Source of the DNA: Lysobacter capsici
GTDB lineage: Bacteria > Pseudomonadota > Gammaproteobacteria > Xanthomonadales > Xanthomonadaceae
Direction of reading: 5' to 3'
Length of the DNA: 64,000 nucleotides
Assembly (NCBI RefSeq): GCF_014779555.2
Contig: NZ_CP094357.1
Span: 868,001-932,000 of the forward strand
Under the pieces are notes generated by a model, which made no database searches, was not told where the DNA came from, and saw nothing but the letters and a program-made list of their open reading frames with translations. Of the stretch, positions 34,904-44,771 are shown piece by piece (the first letter of the stretch is position 1; each line of letters begins with the position of its first letter). The position numbers were made by a program, and so were the translations under genes.

Positions 34904-35329
34904 ATGTTCAAGACCAACAGCAAACCGACCCAAATGCGCGAAGGCCAGGTCGATACCATGATCGGCCCGCAGGTGGTGATCCGCGGCGACCTGCACTTCA
35001 GCGGCGGGCTGTACATCGAAGGCCGCATCGTCGGCAAGCTGGTGGCGCTGGACGGTCAGCCGGCCAGCCTGACCCTGGCCGAGAACGGCAGCATCGAGGG
35101 CGAGGTGCGCGCGCCGGTGGTGATCATCAACGGCGAACTGACCGGCGATGTGTATTCCAGCGAGCGGGTGGAACTGGCGGCCAAGGCGCGGGTCCAGGGT
35201 AATGTGCATTACCGGGTGGTCGAGATGACGGCCGGTTCCCAGCTCACAGGCCGTCTGATTCATGCAGAGTCCGCCGCTGCGTTGCCGGCGCCTGAAGCCC
35301 TGATTACCGCCGACGCCCTGATGGATTGA
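34904..35329 (+). CDS. Bactofilin (polymer-forming cytoskeletal protein)
   Basis: 141 residues. A beta-helix made of short repeats (GDLHFSGGLYIEGRIVGKL, GSIEGEVRAPVVIINGELTG), flanked by flexible tails, as in BacA/BacM/CcmA. Bactofilins self-assemble into membrane-associated filaments that set local peptidoglycan synthesis or cell shape. Both neighbours are paralogous single-span coiled-coil proteins, suggesting that it is tethered through them. Confidence 0.95.
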   Translation: MFKTNSKPTQMREGQVDTMIGPQVVIRGDLHFSGGLYIEGRIVGKLVALDGQPASLTLAENGSIEGEVRAPVVIINGELTGDVYSSERVELAAKARVQGNVHYRVVEMTAGSQLTGRLIHAESAAALPAPEALITADALMD

Positions 35330-35360
35330 GGGCGAACGCCCCAGCCCCCAGACGGTGCGG

Positions 35361-36167
35361 ATGAGCGAAGAATCTTCCCAGTCCGCGCCGAGTTCCGCCG
35401 AACCGGCGACCGCCGGCCCGGCGGCGTCCACGGACCAGCCCGCACCCGCCGGCGACGGCCGCCACCCGTGGCGGATCCCGGCCGCCGTGCTGCTGACGGC
35501 GGCCCTGGCCTTCGGCGCCTGGGGCCTGTGGCGCAACCTTTCCCAGCCCGAACAGGCCCCGCCGCCGCCGAGCGCGGACGGCGCCGCCCTGAGCCCGCGG
35601 CAGATGCAGGCCGAACTCGAGCAACTGCGCCAGCGGGTGACCACCCTGGGCCGCTCCGACGCGATCAGCCGCCAGGCCAACCGCGACCTGCAAAGCGCGC
35701 TGGCCGAACGCGACGAGGAAATCGCCGGCCTGCGCGCCGACGTGGCCTTCTACGAGCGCCTGGTCGGCGCCACCGGCCAGCGCCGTGGCCTGACCGTGCA
35801 CGCGCTGAAGATGCAGCCGCAGGACGGCGTGCCCTCGGCCTGGCACTTCACCACCACCCTGACCCAGAACCTCAACCGTGGCGCGGTCAGCGCCGGCCGG
35901 CTGACCCTGGCCCTGGAAGGCACCCGCGCCGGCAAACTCGAAAAACTGGCCTGGGCCGATCTGCGCCAGCAGCCCGCCGCGCCCGGCACGGCGTATTCGT
36001 TCAAGTACTTCGAACAGATCGAAGGCGACGTGTTCGTGCCGCAGGGCCTGACCCCGGTGCGGGTCACGGTGCGCCTGACCCCGCAATCGGGGCCGGCGGT
36101 CGAGCAATCCTTCAGCTGGGCCGACGCCACCCGCGACACCGCGGGCGCCGGCAACCCCGGCAGCTGA
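35361..36167 (+). CDS. DUF6776-type membrane coiled-coil protein, second copy
   Basis: 268 residues. An Ala/Ser/Pro-rich cytoplasmic N-terminus, one transmembrane helix (about 38-55, RIPAAVLLTAALAFGAWGLW), a coiled coil and the same periplasmic domain as the gene at 34164 (RADVAFYERLVGAT, LTQNLNRGAVSAG, YSFKYFEQIEG). ATG at 35361 is preferred over a GTG two codons earlier. Duplicates around bactofilin imply heterodimers or two anchoring sites. Function inferred from context only. Confidence 0.85.
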   Translation: MSEESSQSAPSSAEPATAGPAASTDQPAPAGDGRHPWRIPAAVLLTAALAFGAWGLWRNLSQPEQAPPPPSADGAALSPRQMQAELEQLRQRVTTLGRSDAISRQANRDLQSALAERDEEIAGLRADVAFYERLVGATGQRRGLTVHALKMQPQDGVPSAWHFTTTLTQNLNRGAVSAGRLTLALEGTRAGKLEKLAWADLRQQPAAPGTAYSFKYFEQIEGDVFVPQGLTPVRVTVRLTPQSGPAVEQSFSWADATRDTAGAGNPGS

Positions 36168-36224
36168 TCGCAGTGTTCGCCTGGCGCGCTTGAATGCGAG
36201 GGCCGCGGCCCTCATCCTTTCGGC

Positions 36225-36599
36225 ATGGAAACCACCACTCTCACCGCGGCGCCTGGCTACCAGTCGCTGGATCGGCCGTTGCAGTTCAGTTCCTCGGCCG
36301 CCGGCAAGGTGCGCGAGTTGATCGCCGAAGAAGGCAACGACGCGCTCAAGCTGCGGGTCTACATCCAGGGCGGCGGCTGCTCGGGCTTCCAGTACGGTTT
36401 CGAATTCGACGAACAGCAGGGCGAGGACGATCTGGCCGTGCAGACCGACGGGGTGACCTTGCTGGTCGATCCGCTCAGCCTGCAGTACCTGATGGGCGCG
36501 GAAGTCGACTACACCGAGAGCCTGCACGGTTCGCAGTTCGTGATCCGCAATCCGAACGCGAAGACCACCTGCGGCTGCGGCTCCTCGTTCGGCGTGTGA
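36225..36599 (+). CDS. erpA: Iron-sulfur cluster insertion protein
   Basis: 124 residues, an A-type Fe-S carrier delivering clusters to apoproteins such as IspG/IspH. The three conserved cysteines are in [11 protein letters not shown] and TTCGCGSSF. The N-terminus is about ten residues longer than in E. coli. The stop overlaps the GTG start of nudC. Confidence 0.94.
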   Translation: METTTLTAAPGYQSLDRPLQFSSSAAGKVRELIAEEGNDALKLRVYIQGGGCSGFQYGFEFDEQQGEDDLAVQTDGVTLLVDPLSLQYLMGAEVDYTESLHGSQFVIRNPNAKTTCGCGSSFGV

Positions 36600-37564
36600 G
36601 CACGGCCCCAGCCTTCGCGTTCGTCGAAGCCGATTCGGCCTGGCGCGCGGCGCTGGACCGCGCCGATCATCTGCGCGACCAACCTCAGGCCCTGGCGGCG
36701 TTGTGGCCGCAGGCGCGGGTGATCGTGCTCGATGCCTCCGGCCAGGCTTATGCCGACGACGACGACAATCTGCTCGCGCCGCTGGGCCATGAGCTCACCG
36801 ACGGCCCGGGCGGCACCGGCGCATCGATTTTTCTGGGACTGGCGGCGGACGGACAGGCTTGGTTCGCGATCGAATCCGGGCTGGTCGCGTTCCAGGCGCC
36901 GCGTCGGGTCGATCTGCGCCGCGCCGCCGCGCAGTGGTCCTTGCTCGACGCCAGCGTGTTCGCCCAGGCCCGCGCGCTGCAGCACTGGCGCAGCCGGCAT
37001 CGCTATTGCGGCGTGTGCGGCGGCGAAATCGCCTTCGCCCGCGCCGGCTGGACCGGCCGTTGCGGCCAGTGCGGCACCGAACACTACCCACGCACCGACC
37101 CGGCGGTGATCGTCGCGGTCAGCGACGGCGAGCGCCTGTTGCTCGGTCGCCAGGCCGGTTGGCCGGCGCAGCGCTATTCGGTGATCGCCGGTTTCGTCGA
37201 GCCCGGCGAATCGCTGGAGCAGACCGTGGCCCGCGAGGTGCTGGAAGAAACCGGCGTGCGCGTGCGCAGTTGCCAGTATCTGGGCTCGCAGCCGTGGCCG
37301 TTCCCGAGCGCGCTGATGCTCGGTTTCGCCGCCCTGGCCGAACCCGACGCGCCGCAGGTCGGCGACGAACTCGAAGAAGCGCGCTGGTTCACGCTCGAAG
37401 AGATCCGCGCCGCGGCGGCGCGCGGCGAACGCAAGGCGGCCGCGCCGTCGGCCGAGGCCGCTGCGGGCGACGACGACGGTCCGTTGCTGTCGCCCAGTAT
37501 CTCGATTTCGCGTTGGCTGATCGAACATTGGCGCGTGGCCGCCGAGGCGCGCGCGGGGCGTTGA
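36596..37564 (+). CDS. nudC: NAD(+) diphosphatase / NADH pyrophosphatase
   Basis: 322 residues. Hydrolyses NAD(H) to NMN(H) and AMP and can remove NAD caps from RNA. Zn ribbon CGVC...CGQC (about residues 137-160), Nudix box [20 protein letters not shown] (about 198-217) and the NudC-specific [14 protein letters not shown] are all present. The start is set at GTG 36596, giving a 4-base GTGA overlap with erpA. The C-terminal part has an Ala-rich insert ([15 protein letters not shown]). Confidence 0.93.
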   Translation: MSTAPAFAFVEADSAWRAALDRADHLRDQPQALAALWPQARVIVLDASGQAYADDDDNLLAPLGHELTDGPGGTGASIFLGLAADGQAWFAIESGLVAFQAPRRVDLRRAAAQWSLLDASVFAQARALQHWRSRHRYCGVCGGEIAFARAGWTGRCGQCGTEHYPRTDPAVIVAVSDGERLLLGRQAGWPAQRYSVIAGFVEPGESLEQTVAREVLEETGVRVRSCQYLGSQPWPFPSALMLGFAALAEPDAPQVGDELEEARWFTLEEIRAAAARGERKAAAPSAEAAAGDDDGPLLSPSISISRWLIEHWRVAAEARAGR

Positions 37565-37953
37565 ATCGAGCGAGGGCGCGGTGGTGAATCGCGCTGCCTG
37601 GATCTGAGTGGCGACCGCGCCGCGACCTTGATGGCGCTTGGGTGATTAGCTGATCTGCTCGGTTGTGTTCGGAACGATCGAAAACGTCGTGTCGACCCGG
37701 GGCTGTGTGAGAGGGCTTCCGCGCCTTTGCGGTTCGATCCGAGGTCGGTGGTGCTCAGTCCGCCTGGCGTTATCGCGAGCCGAGCGGAACGCGTCGGCGC
37801 TCAAGCCCGACCACAACCGCAGGCCTCGCACCGGAACGGTCTCGCGAATCCACTCGCCATGCCATGCGCCCGCGACCGCGCCTGCACGCGGTCGCGCTAG
37901 AATCGCGAGAGTTTGATGCTTGCCTTCTTCGCCTCGCCAGGAGCGTCGCCCCG
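37565..37953. other. Intergenic stretch, nothing recognised
   Basis: About 390 bases between nudC and the ampE-like gene without a credible gene or repeat. A CCAGGAGCG ribosome site is at its end. Confidence 0.4.
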
Positions 37954-38880
37954 ATGTCCGTCACGCTGATCGCCGCCGTCGTCGCACTCGTGCTCGGCCA
38001 TCTCGCGCAGTCGCTGGCCGCGTCGGTGCGTCACTACGGCTGGTACAGCGACTGGCTGCGCTGGATCGACAGCCGCTTTCCCGAAGGCAGCTTCTGGCGC
38101 GGCCGCTGGGGCCTGCTGATCGCGCTGGTGCCGCCGCTGCTCGCGGTCGGCCTGTTCCAGCTGGCGCTGGACGAACCCCTGATCGGGCTCGGCGGTCTGG
38201 TGTTCGGCATCTTCATCCTGTTCTACGCCTGGGGGCCGCGCGACCTGGATCTCGATGTCGAGGCGTTGGCCTCGGCGCGCGATCCGGCCTCGCGGCGCGA
38301 GGCGGCGGCCAAGCTGTGGCCCGAGGGCGTCACCCCGCTGCTCGACGGCGGCTCGCTGGTCGAAGCGGTGTTCCGCAGCGCGTTGCGGCGCTGGTTCGGC
38401 GTGCTGTTCTGGTTCCTGCTGCTCGGGCCGATCGGCGCGCTCGGCTATCGCCTGGTCGCGCTGGCCGCCGAGGGCGAAGCCTCGCGCCACCTGCCCGGCG
38501 AGACCCGCGCCGGCGCGCACACGCTGCTGGCCCTGCTGGACTGGCCGGTCGCGCAGTTGTTGACCCTGGCGCTGGCCCTGGTCGGCAATTTCGACACCGT
38601 GCTCGGCGCCTGGCGCGAGGCCGGCGGCACCCGCTTCAACCTCGACAACCGCTTCCTCGGCGCGGTCGGGCGCGCCAGCGTCAAGTGCGAGCTGGCCGAG
38701 GAAGCCGCCGATTACAACGACGAATCCGGGGTCGCCGCGCCGGCCCTGTCCGGCCCGGGCACCGCCCTGGTCGCGGCCGAAGTGCCCGAACTGCGCGACG
38801 CGATGAGCCTGGTCTGGCGCAGCCTGCTGGTGTGGCTGGCGGTGCTGGCGCTGTTCGTGATCGCCGGCTTCGTCGCCTGA
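37954..38880 (+). CDS. AmpE-like regulatory/signalling membrane protein
   Basis: 308 residues with about five hydrophobic helices, related to AmpE and the CobD/CbiB superfamily. EAVFRSALRRWFGVLFWFLL and GPIGALGYRLVA form the AmpE-like central signature. AmpE is an inner-membrane protein linked to beta-lactamase induction through muropeptide sensing; ampD is not adjacent here. ATG 37954 is chosen for the nearby AGGAG. Confidence 0.8.
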   Translation: MSVTLIAAVVALVLGHLAQSLAASVRHYGWYSDWLRWIDSRFPEGSFWRGRWGLLIALVPPLLAVGLFQLALDEPLIGLGGLVFGIFILFYAWGPRDLDLDVEALASARDPASRREAAAKLWPEGVTPLLDGGSLVEAVFRSALRRWFGVLFWFLLLGPIGALGYRLVALAAEGEASRHLPGETRAGAHTLLALLDWPVAQLLTLALALVGNFDTVLGAWREAGGTRFNLDNRFLGAVGRASVKCELAEEAADYNDESGVAAPALSGPGTALVAAEVPELRDAMSLVWRSLLVWLAVLALFVIAGFVA

Positions 38881-39404
38881 CCCGCCGCGGCGCCTGCGCG
38901 CCGCCCGCCCGGCGCCGAACTGAGACCGCCTGAGCGGAAACCCAACGCCGCCGCATGGATGGGGTAGGGAGGCGGCGCGCGAGCTGCGTTAGTAGGGACA
39001 GGTTCCGCGCAATCCGCGAGCCGCGCGACTCCGTCCGTCCCCGGCCACCCCGGCGTCGAACGGTTGTCCTGTCGCAGGGGGTTGGACAGGGCCCGCGCGC
39101 CGCGGATGTGCCGGAACCGGTTCGCACGCTCGCGCGTGCGTTCGCGTCACAGCAGCCAGAAAGCGGCAATCGCGACGAAGAAGCGCCGGTTACGCATGCA
39201 CGGGAGTCCAGCGATCAAGAACTGAGCCCCGTGCATCGCGTAAGCGGTCGCCTCGCGTCCATGCGCCATCACGCTTGCGGAGGATTCGATTTGGGCAATC
39301 GCTTCACGTCTGTGATCCATGCCAGTTTTGCGCCGGCAATCGCCGCGCATGACGGCCTTGGCTTCGTTCAATCCCCGGCGCCGGCTGGGCTAGTATCGAA
39401 GCAG
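38881..39404. other. Intergenic stretch upstream of the ECF sigma gene
   Basis: About 520 bases with no credible gene. It should carry the promoter of the sigma/anti-sigma pair. No clear Fur box was recognised. Confidence 0.4.
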
Positions 39405-40004
39405 GTGACCGCGACGTGGGCGAAAGTGGACGTAGGCCAGGAATCTTCAGCGGCGAATCAGCCCGCGGCGACGCGCGAGGGCGACGATCATTTCGTCGTG
39501 TTCCTGCGCGAGCACCGCGAGCCGTTGATCGCGTTTCTGCGCAAGTCCGCGGCCTCGCACGAGGACGCGCAGGACATCGCCCAGGAAACGATGATGCGCA
39601 TGCTGCGTTATCGCGATCAGCCTGTCGATGCCTTGAAGATCCTGATGTACCGCATCGCGATCAACGCGCTCAACGATCGCGGCCGGCGTCAGAAGACCCG
39701 CCACGCGCCCGAGCACGTGAGTCTGGATGAGGACTATCACGCGTTGCCGTCGCACGAACCGGCGCACGATCAACGCGTGGCCACCGAGCAGGAACTGGCG
39801 CTGGTGCGCGCGGCGATCATGCAATTGCCCACGCGCAGCCGGCAGATTTATTTGCTCAATCGCATCAATGGAATGAGTTACACGCAAATCGCTCGCCACT
39901 GCGGTATTTCTGTAAAGGCAGTGGAGAAGAATATCGGCCGGGCGCTCGCGCTGTTGCGCGTGCGTATGAAGGAAAGCGGCTACGAGAGCTTGCAAGAACC
40001 ATGA
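39405..40004 (+). CDS. ECF RNA polymerase sigma factor (FecI-like)
   Basis: 199 residues. Sigma region 2 (FLREHREPLIAFLRKSA, EDAQDIAQETMMRMLRY) and region 4 (LPTRSRQIYLLNRINGMSYT and CGISVKAVEKNIGRAL) are intact. The start is uncertain: GTG 39405 is used, with another GTG at 39426. It overlaps the FecR-type gene by ATGA and is followed by an STN-type TonB receptor, the standard order of a cell-surface signalling system. Confidence 0.9.
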   Translation: MTATWAKVDVGQESSAANQPAATREGDDHFVVFLREHREPLIAFLRKSAASHEDAQDIAQETMMRMLRYRDQPVDALKILMYRIAINALNDRGRRQKTRHAPEHVSLDEDYHALPSHEPAHDQRVATEQELALVRAAIMQLPTRSRQIYLLNRINGMSYTQIARHCGISVKAVEKNIGRALALLRVRMKESGYESLQEP

Positions 40005-41008
40005 AGACCACACTGCTCACATCCACGGCCGATCATTCCGCCGATTCCGACGACGAACGCGCGAGCGCGTGGGTCGCGTTGCTGGATTCGCCCGAATGCA
40101 CCTCGCACGATCGCGCCGAGTTCGACCGCTGGCTCGACGAATCGCCGCGGCACGTTCTCGCCTATGTCGAGGCCGAGCGCGCGCATCAGGCGGCCGCGCA
40201 ACTGAAGGACGACGAACTGTTGCAGGCCGCCGCGCGCATCGCCTGGCGCGCGACCGGGCGCGACAGTTCACGCACGCGCTGGTGGGTGCCGACCACGCTG
40301 GTCGCCTCGCTGCTGGTCGCGACCGTGGTCGGGGTCAGCTGGCTGCGCGCGCCGGGCGAACCGACCGTGCAGCACTACGCCACCGCGATCGGCGAGCAGC
40401 GTTCGCTGCGTCTGGCCGACGGCACCCAGGTCATGCTCGACACCGACTCGGCGATCGTCGCGCGCTTCGGCGACGACCGCCGCGAGATCGAACTCGATCG
40501 CGGCCGGGTCCAGTTCCAGGTCGCCGCCGACGCGAAGCGTCCGTTCTCGGTCAAGGCCGGCGACGGCGTGATCCGCGACATCGGCACCACCTTCCAGGTC
40601 AGCAAGCACGCCGACTCGATCAACGTCGGCCTGATCGAAGGTTCGGTGATCGTGTCCAGCGGCGTGGCCCAGGCCGGCAGCACGCTCAATCCCGGGCAGC
40701 AGATCAGCTACGACCGCAGCGGGCGCATGACCCCGGCCGAGCCGCTCGATCTCAACGTCGCCCAGGCCTGGCCGACCGGCGACCTGGTGTTCAAGAACAG
40801 CCGCCTGGACACCCTGCTCACCGAGATGAACCGCTACTCGTCGACCAAGCTGTTGCTGGCCGAACCGGCGCTGGGCGAGATCACCATCAGCGGCGTGTTT
40901 CACATCGGCGATCAGGCGTCCTTGCTCAAGGCGCTCGAGCAGGGTTGGTCGTTGCGCGCCGAGCAGGGCCAGGGCGGCGAAATCGTGCTCCATCGCAAGT
41001 CGGGCTGA
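40001..41008 (+). CDS. FecR-family anti-sigma/sigma regulator
   Basis: 335 residues. An N-terminal cytoplasmic domain (about 1-92, with FDRWLDESPRHVLAYVEAER, the FecR_N signature) binds the sigma factor. One transmembrane helix lies at about 95-115 (WWVPTTLVASLLVATVVGV). The periplasmic FecR domain (RSLRLADGTQVMLDTDSAI) is followed by a small STN-like C-terminal region (NRYSSTKLLLAEPALGEITI). It receives the signal from the receptor at 41103. Confidence 0.93.
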   Translation: MKTTLLTSTADHSADSDDERASAWVALLDSPECTSHDRAEFDRWLDESPRHVLAYVEAERAHQAAAQLKDDELLQAAARIAWRATGRDSSRTRWWVPTTLVASLLVATVVGVSWLRAPGEPTVQHYATAIGEQRSLRLADGTQVMLDTDSAIVARFGDDRREIELDRGRVQFQVAADAKRPFSVKAGDGVIRDIGTTFQVSKHADSINVGLIEGSVIVSSGVAQAGSTLNPGQQISYDRSGRMTPAEPLDLNVAQAWPTGDLVFKNSRLDTLLTEMNRYSSTKLLLAEPALGEITISGVFHIGDQASLLKALEQGWSLRAEQGQGGEIVLHRKSG

Positions 41009-41102
41009 GTCCCCTGGCCGCCACGGCGATGCTATGGTTGGACCGCGCCTGCATACAGGGGGCGTATGGGTTCAGCAGTAGCCTGATCGATGCGGTTGGT
41101 GG

Positions 41103-43955
41103 ATGGCCAAGATTTCCTATGCGTTCATCGTTTCCGTCGCGCTGACGTTTGCGTCGCAAGCCGGGGCCTTCCCGGCCGCTGCGGACGATTTTCCAGCCGA
41201 TGGCTACAACATTCCGGCCGGCGCGCTCGACGACGCGCTGAACGAGTTCGCGCGTCGGCATCACCTGCAGATCTCCTATTCCCCGGCCCTGGTCGCGCGT
41301 CGGCGCAGCCGCGGCCTGCGCGGCGCCGGCTCGGTCCGCGAAGGCCTGGCCCGCCTGCTGGAGGGCACCGGCCTCACCGCGGTAGCCGTAAAGCCCAATG
41401 TTTACTTGCTACAGGCCTCGCCGCGCCCGGCCCGGCCTGAGCCCGCGCCGGTGCCGGCAGCCAAGCCGATGGCCACCGCCAAGCCGCCTGTGCCGACCGA
41501 ATTGGACACGGTTCATGTGACCGGGACGCGCATTGGACGTGCCGATTTCGAAAGTTCGCTGCCGCTGACCCTGATCACCAACGAACAGATCCGCGCCAGC
41601 GGTCACCAGACCCTGTTCGACCTGCTGCGGCTGATGCCGGGCATGACCGGCCACCACCCGCGCAACGTCGCCACCGAGGGCGGCGCGACCCAGGTGCCCT
41701 CGGCCGCGGCGGCCTCGGCCAGCCTGTATTCGCTAGGGCCGCGCGCGACCTTGTTCCTGGTCGACGGCCGGCGCATGGCCAACTACGGCCTGGTCTCCAC
41801 CGACATGGGCGCGCTGACCGATCTCAACGGTATTCCGCTGAGCATGGTCGACCATATCGAGATCGCCCACGGCGGCGCCTCGGCGATCTACGGCGCCGAC
41901 GCCATGGCCGGCGTGGTCAACATCATTCTCAAGAAGGATTACCGCGGCGCCGAAGTCGGCGGCAGCTTCGGCGTGTCGCAACGCGGCGACGCCGAACAGC
42001 AACGCGCCTACGCCAGCTTCGGCGAACGCACGCCCGGCGACGGCAGCATCTTCGTCAGCATCGATCACTACACCCGCAATCCGCTGATCGGCAGCCAGCG
42101 CCGCTGGAGCACGCTGGACCAGCGCTTCGACGGCCAGCGCGACCTGCGCGTGCCGTCGGGCTTTACCTTCGGCAATTTCGTCGTGGCGCCGGCGCCGGGT
42201 TGCGAGGGCGGCGAAGCGGTGCAGGAAAGCGCCGCCTGCAGCCTCGACATTCCGCGTTACGTGAGCCTGCAGCCGGGCATCACCAGCAACGCGTTCTACA
42301 CCCACTTCCGCCAGCCGCTCGGCGACAACGCCGAGTTCTACGCCGACCTGCGCGCGACCCGGGTCAGCCTGGAGATGCAGAACGCGCCGTTTTACGCCTC
42401 GGTGCAACTGCCCGAGGGCCATCCGGATTCGTTCAAGCCGTTCCCGTTCCTGAACCTCAATTACTGGTTCTCCGAACTCGGTCCCGTGCGCAACCGCAGC
42501 GTCACCACCACCCGCGACTACACCGCCGGCATCAAGGGCTATCGCGGCAAGTGGGAGTGGGACGTCAGCCTGTCGCGCCGTCGCAACAAGGTGGTCAACC
42601 GCATCGACGGATTGATCGACGAATCGGCGCTGTTCGGCACCGAATCCGATCCGGCGGTCAGCACCTTCCGTTTCAGCAAGACCGAGGAAAACCCGCCCGA
42701 GGTGCTCGCCGCGATCTCGCCGCGCACCACCCTGGGCGGCGAAGTGGTGCTCGACACCGTGTCGGGCAGCATCGAGGGGCCGCTGTTCGCGCTGCCCGCG
42801 GGCGATCTCAAGGTCGCCGCTGGCTTCGAGGCGCGGCACGAACGCGTGCGCAACCGGCCCGACGACGCCTTCATCAAGGGCAAGATCGCCTTGGCGCAGG
42901 AAGCCGACTCGCGCGACGCCAGCCGCAACACCTCGGCGATCTACGCCGAATTCAACGCGCCGCTGCACGAGAAGCTGTGGGTCAACGCGGCCTGGCGCCT
43001 GGACCGCGATGCCGGCTACGGCAACCAGATCTCGCCGATGTTCGGCGTGCGCTGGCAGCCGTTGCGTTCGCTGGCCTTGCGCGGTTCCTTCGGCGAGGGC
43101 TACCGCGCGCCGACCCTGGCCGAACTGCGCCGTCCGCTGGTGGTCGACAACCAGGCGTTCGTGCGCTCAGACGCCACCACCCAGCCGTGCCTGATCGATT
43201 ACGGCGATTACTGCCAGGTCGTCCAGCGCGCGGTGATCAATCCCGACCTGCGCCCGGAAACCTCGACCAGCCGCAGCCTGGGCCTGATCTGGACGCCGAA
43301 CGAAGACTTCACCGTCACCGTCAATCGCTACCGCATCCGCCGCAACAACGAGATCCTGGCGATCGACGCCGCGTCGCGCCCCGACCTGTTTCCGAAGGCC
43401 TTGATCCGCGACGCCGACGGCTATCTGGACACGGTCGAGACCTACCTCGACAACGTCGGCAGCACCGAAGTGCGCGGCTGGGAAATCGACGCCGAATACC
43501 GTCACCAGACCCAGCGCTGGGGCAACCTGTCGTTTCGCATCAACGGCCACTACATGGACCATCTGCTGCGCCGGTTGCATCCGAAGGAACGCGAGTACGA
43601 CTTTTCCGGCTACGGCACGCCCAACAACACCGTGCTGGGCAGCGTGCGCTGGAGCTATCGCGACTGGATCGCCACGCTCAACCTGCGCTACATGGGCCAC
43701 GCCACGGTCGGCATCCAGCCGGGCCAGGACTGCGTGCTGCTGGGCGAGCCCGGGCGTTGCCGCACGCCGAGCGCGACCCTGGTCGGGTTCGACGTCGCCT
43801 ACGGCGGTTTCGACAAATGGCTGATCGGTTTGAACGTCAGCAATCTCAACGATCGCCGGCCGGTCAATTACGACTACAGCTTCGGCGGCTACAGCATCGT
43901 CGACGACGACCCGGTCGGCCGCTATTACCTGGTCAGTGCGGTGTACCGCTTCTGA
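41103..43955 (+). CDS. TonB-dependent receptor with STN signalling domain
   Basis: 950 residues. Signal peptide about 1-22; STN domain about 33-103 (YNIPAGALDDALNEFARRHH); Pro-rich linker 107-131; TonB-box-like LDTVHVTG (134-141); plug with LFLVDGRRMANYG and GGASAIYGADAMAGVVNIIL; then the barrel ending in LVSAVYRF. The STN domain contacts the periplasmic FecR-type protein when ligand binds. Three Cys pairs in the extracellular loops (for example PCLIDYGDYC) are notable. The ligand is unknown; the missing Fur box leaves iron or a plant/fungal polymer as options. Confidence 0.93.
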   Translation: MAKISYAFIVSVALTFASQAGAFPAAADDFPADGYNIPAGALDDALNEFARRHHLQISYSPALVARRRSRGLRGAGSVREGLARLLEGTGLTAVAVKPNVYLLQASPRPARPEPAPVPAAKPMATAKPPVPTELDTVHVTGTRIGRADFESSLPLTLITNEQIRASGHQTLFDLLRLMPGMTGHHPRNVATEGGATQVPSAAAASASLYSLGPRATLFLVDGRRMANYGLVSTDMGALTDLNGIPLSMVDHIEIAHGGASAIYGADAMAGVVNIILKKDYRGAEVGGSFGVSQRGDAEQQRAYASFGERTPGDGSIFVSIDHYTRNPLIGSQRRWSTLDQRFDGQRDLRVPSGFTFGNFVVAPAPGCEGGEAVQESAACSLDIPRYVSLQPGITSNAFYTHFRQPLGDNAEFYADLRATRVSLEMQNAPFYASVQLPEGHPDSFKPFPFLNLNYWFSELGPVRNRSVTTTRDYTAGIKGYRGKWEWDVSLSRRRNKVVNRIDGLIDESALFGTESDPAVSTFRFSKTEENPPEVLAAISPRTTLGGEVVLDTVSGSIEGPLFALPAGDLKVAAGFEARHERVRNRPDDAFIKGKIALAQEADSRDASRNTSAIYAEFNAPLHEKLWVNAAWRLDRDAGYGNQISPMFGVRWQPLRSLALRGSFGEGYRAPTLAELRRPLVVDNQAFVRSDATTQPCLIDYGDYCQVVQRAVINPDLRPETSTSRSLGLIWTPNEDFTVTVNRYRIRRNNEILAIDAASRPDLFPKALIRDADGYLDTVETYLDNVGSTEVRGWEIDAEYRHQTQRWGNLSFRINGHYMDHLLRRLHPKEREYDFSGYGTPNNTVLGSVRWSYRDWIATLNLRYMGHATVGIQPGQDCVLLGEPGRCRTPSATLVGFDVAYGGFDKWLIGLNVSNLNDRRPVNYDYSFGGYSIVDDDPVGRYYLVSAVYRF

Positions 43956-44000
43956 GATCGCGGCGCGGCCGCGATCGGCCCGACCCGAGCGGCCAGGCGC

Positions 44001-44426
44001 TCAGCCCGGCGCGAGCCACGAGAACGGCGGCCACGGCAGATTGCGCAGCACCCAGAACGCGCCGAGCCCGATCAGCCAGAGCTTGCCGTCGACCAAGGTG
44101 GCGATCGCGCGCCGCGGCAACGGCAGCCGATAGCCCAGGCCGTGCAGCACGATCAGCGGCAAGGTCAGCATCGCCACCGGCAGCAACGCATTCATCGCCA
44201 GCATCTGGGCGATATCGCCATGCACCAGCGCGTGCAGCGCGCGGGTGATGCCGCAGCCCGGGCAGTACAGCCCGGTGAAGCTGTGGAACACGCACGCCGG
44301 CAACGGACTGCCGGCGGCGTTGGGATCGAAACGGCGCAGCACCCACACGCCCGCCGTCGCCGCCGCGAGCGCGGCGGTGGCGGTCGCCGCGAGGGCGAGA
44401 TGACGCGGGTGGGTGCCGGGCTGCAC
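44001..44426 (-). CDS. DUF2752 membrane protein
   Basis: 141 residues with about three hydrophobic helices. CVFHSFTGLYCPGCGITRAL is the DUF2752 signature (CPxCG-TRA). It follows the CD225-like gene by 9 bases on the same strand, a pairing seen in other bacteria. Function unknown. Confidence 0.88.
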   Translation of the reverse strand: MQPGTHPRHLALAATATAALAAATAGVWVLRRFDPNAAGSPLPACVFHSFTGLYCPGCGITRALHALVHGDIAQMLAMNALLPVAMLTLPLIVLHGLGYRLPLPRRAIATLVDGKLWLIGLGAFWVLRNLPWPPFSWLAPG

Positions 44427-44435
44427 GTCGAGCGC

Positions 44436-44771
44436 TTAGCGCGACTGCGCCTGCTGCAGCTGCTGCAGGAAGTCTTCCGACATGAACGACATGCCGTTGA
44501 CGAAGAACGACAGGATGTTGAGCAGCAGGCTGATGGCGACCAGGGCGGTGCCGACCCAGCACCAGATCTTGGCGTTCTCCGAAGCCTTGCGCGCGCCGGC
44601 ATCGTCGCCGGCATTGAACTTGGTGTTGACCTGATTGCCGAACACGATCGCGACGATGCCGGGGGCGGCACCGATCAGGCAGCAGAAACAGGCGCCCAGC
44701 ACGGTGATGGTGATCGACCAAGCCAGGTAGGTGGGATACGGCGAGGCCGCGGTGGTGATGGGCTGATTCAT
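44436..44771 (-). CDS. CD225/dispanin family protein
   Basis: 111 residues, two membrane segments (about 16-38 and 72-95). The middle has FGNQVNTKFNAGDDAGARKA, then SENAKIWCWVG, matching the CD225 (interferon-induced transmembrane protein) domain. ATG 44771 is chosen because GGAAGGA precedes it; another ATG five codons upstream lacks one. Function in bacteria is unknown. It leads a two-gene unit with the DUF2752 gene. Confidence 0.9.
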   Translation of the reverse strand: MNQPITTAASPYPTYLAWSITITVLGACFCCLIGAAPGIVAIVFGNQVNTKFNAGDDAGARKASENAKIWCWVGTALVAISLLLNILSFFVNGMSFMSEDFLQQLQQAQSR

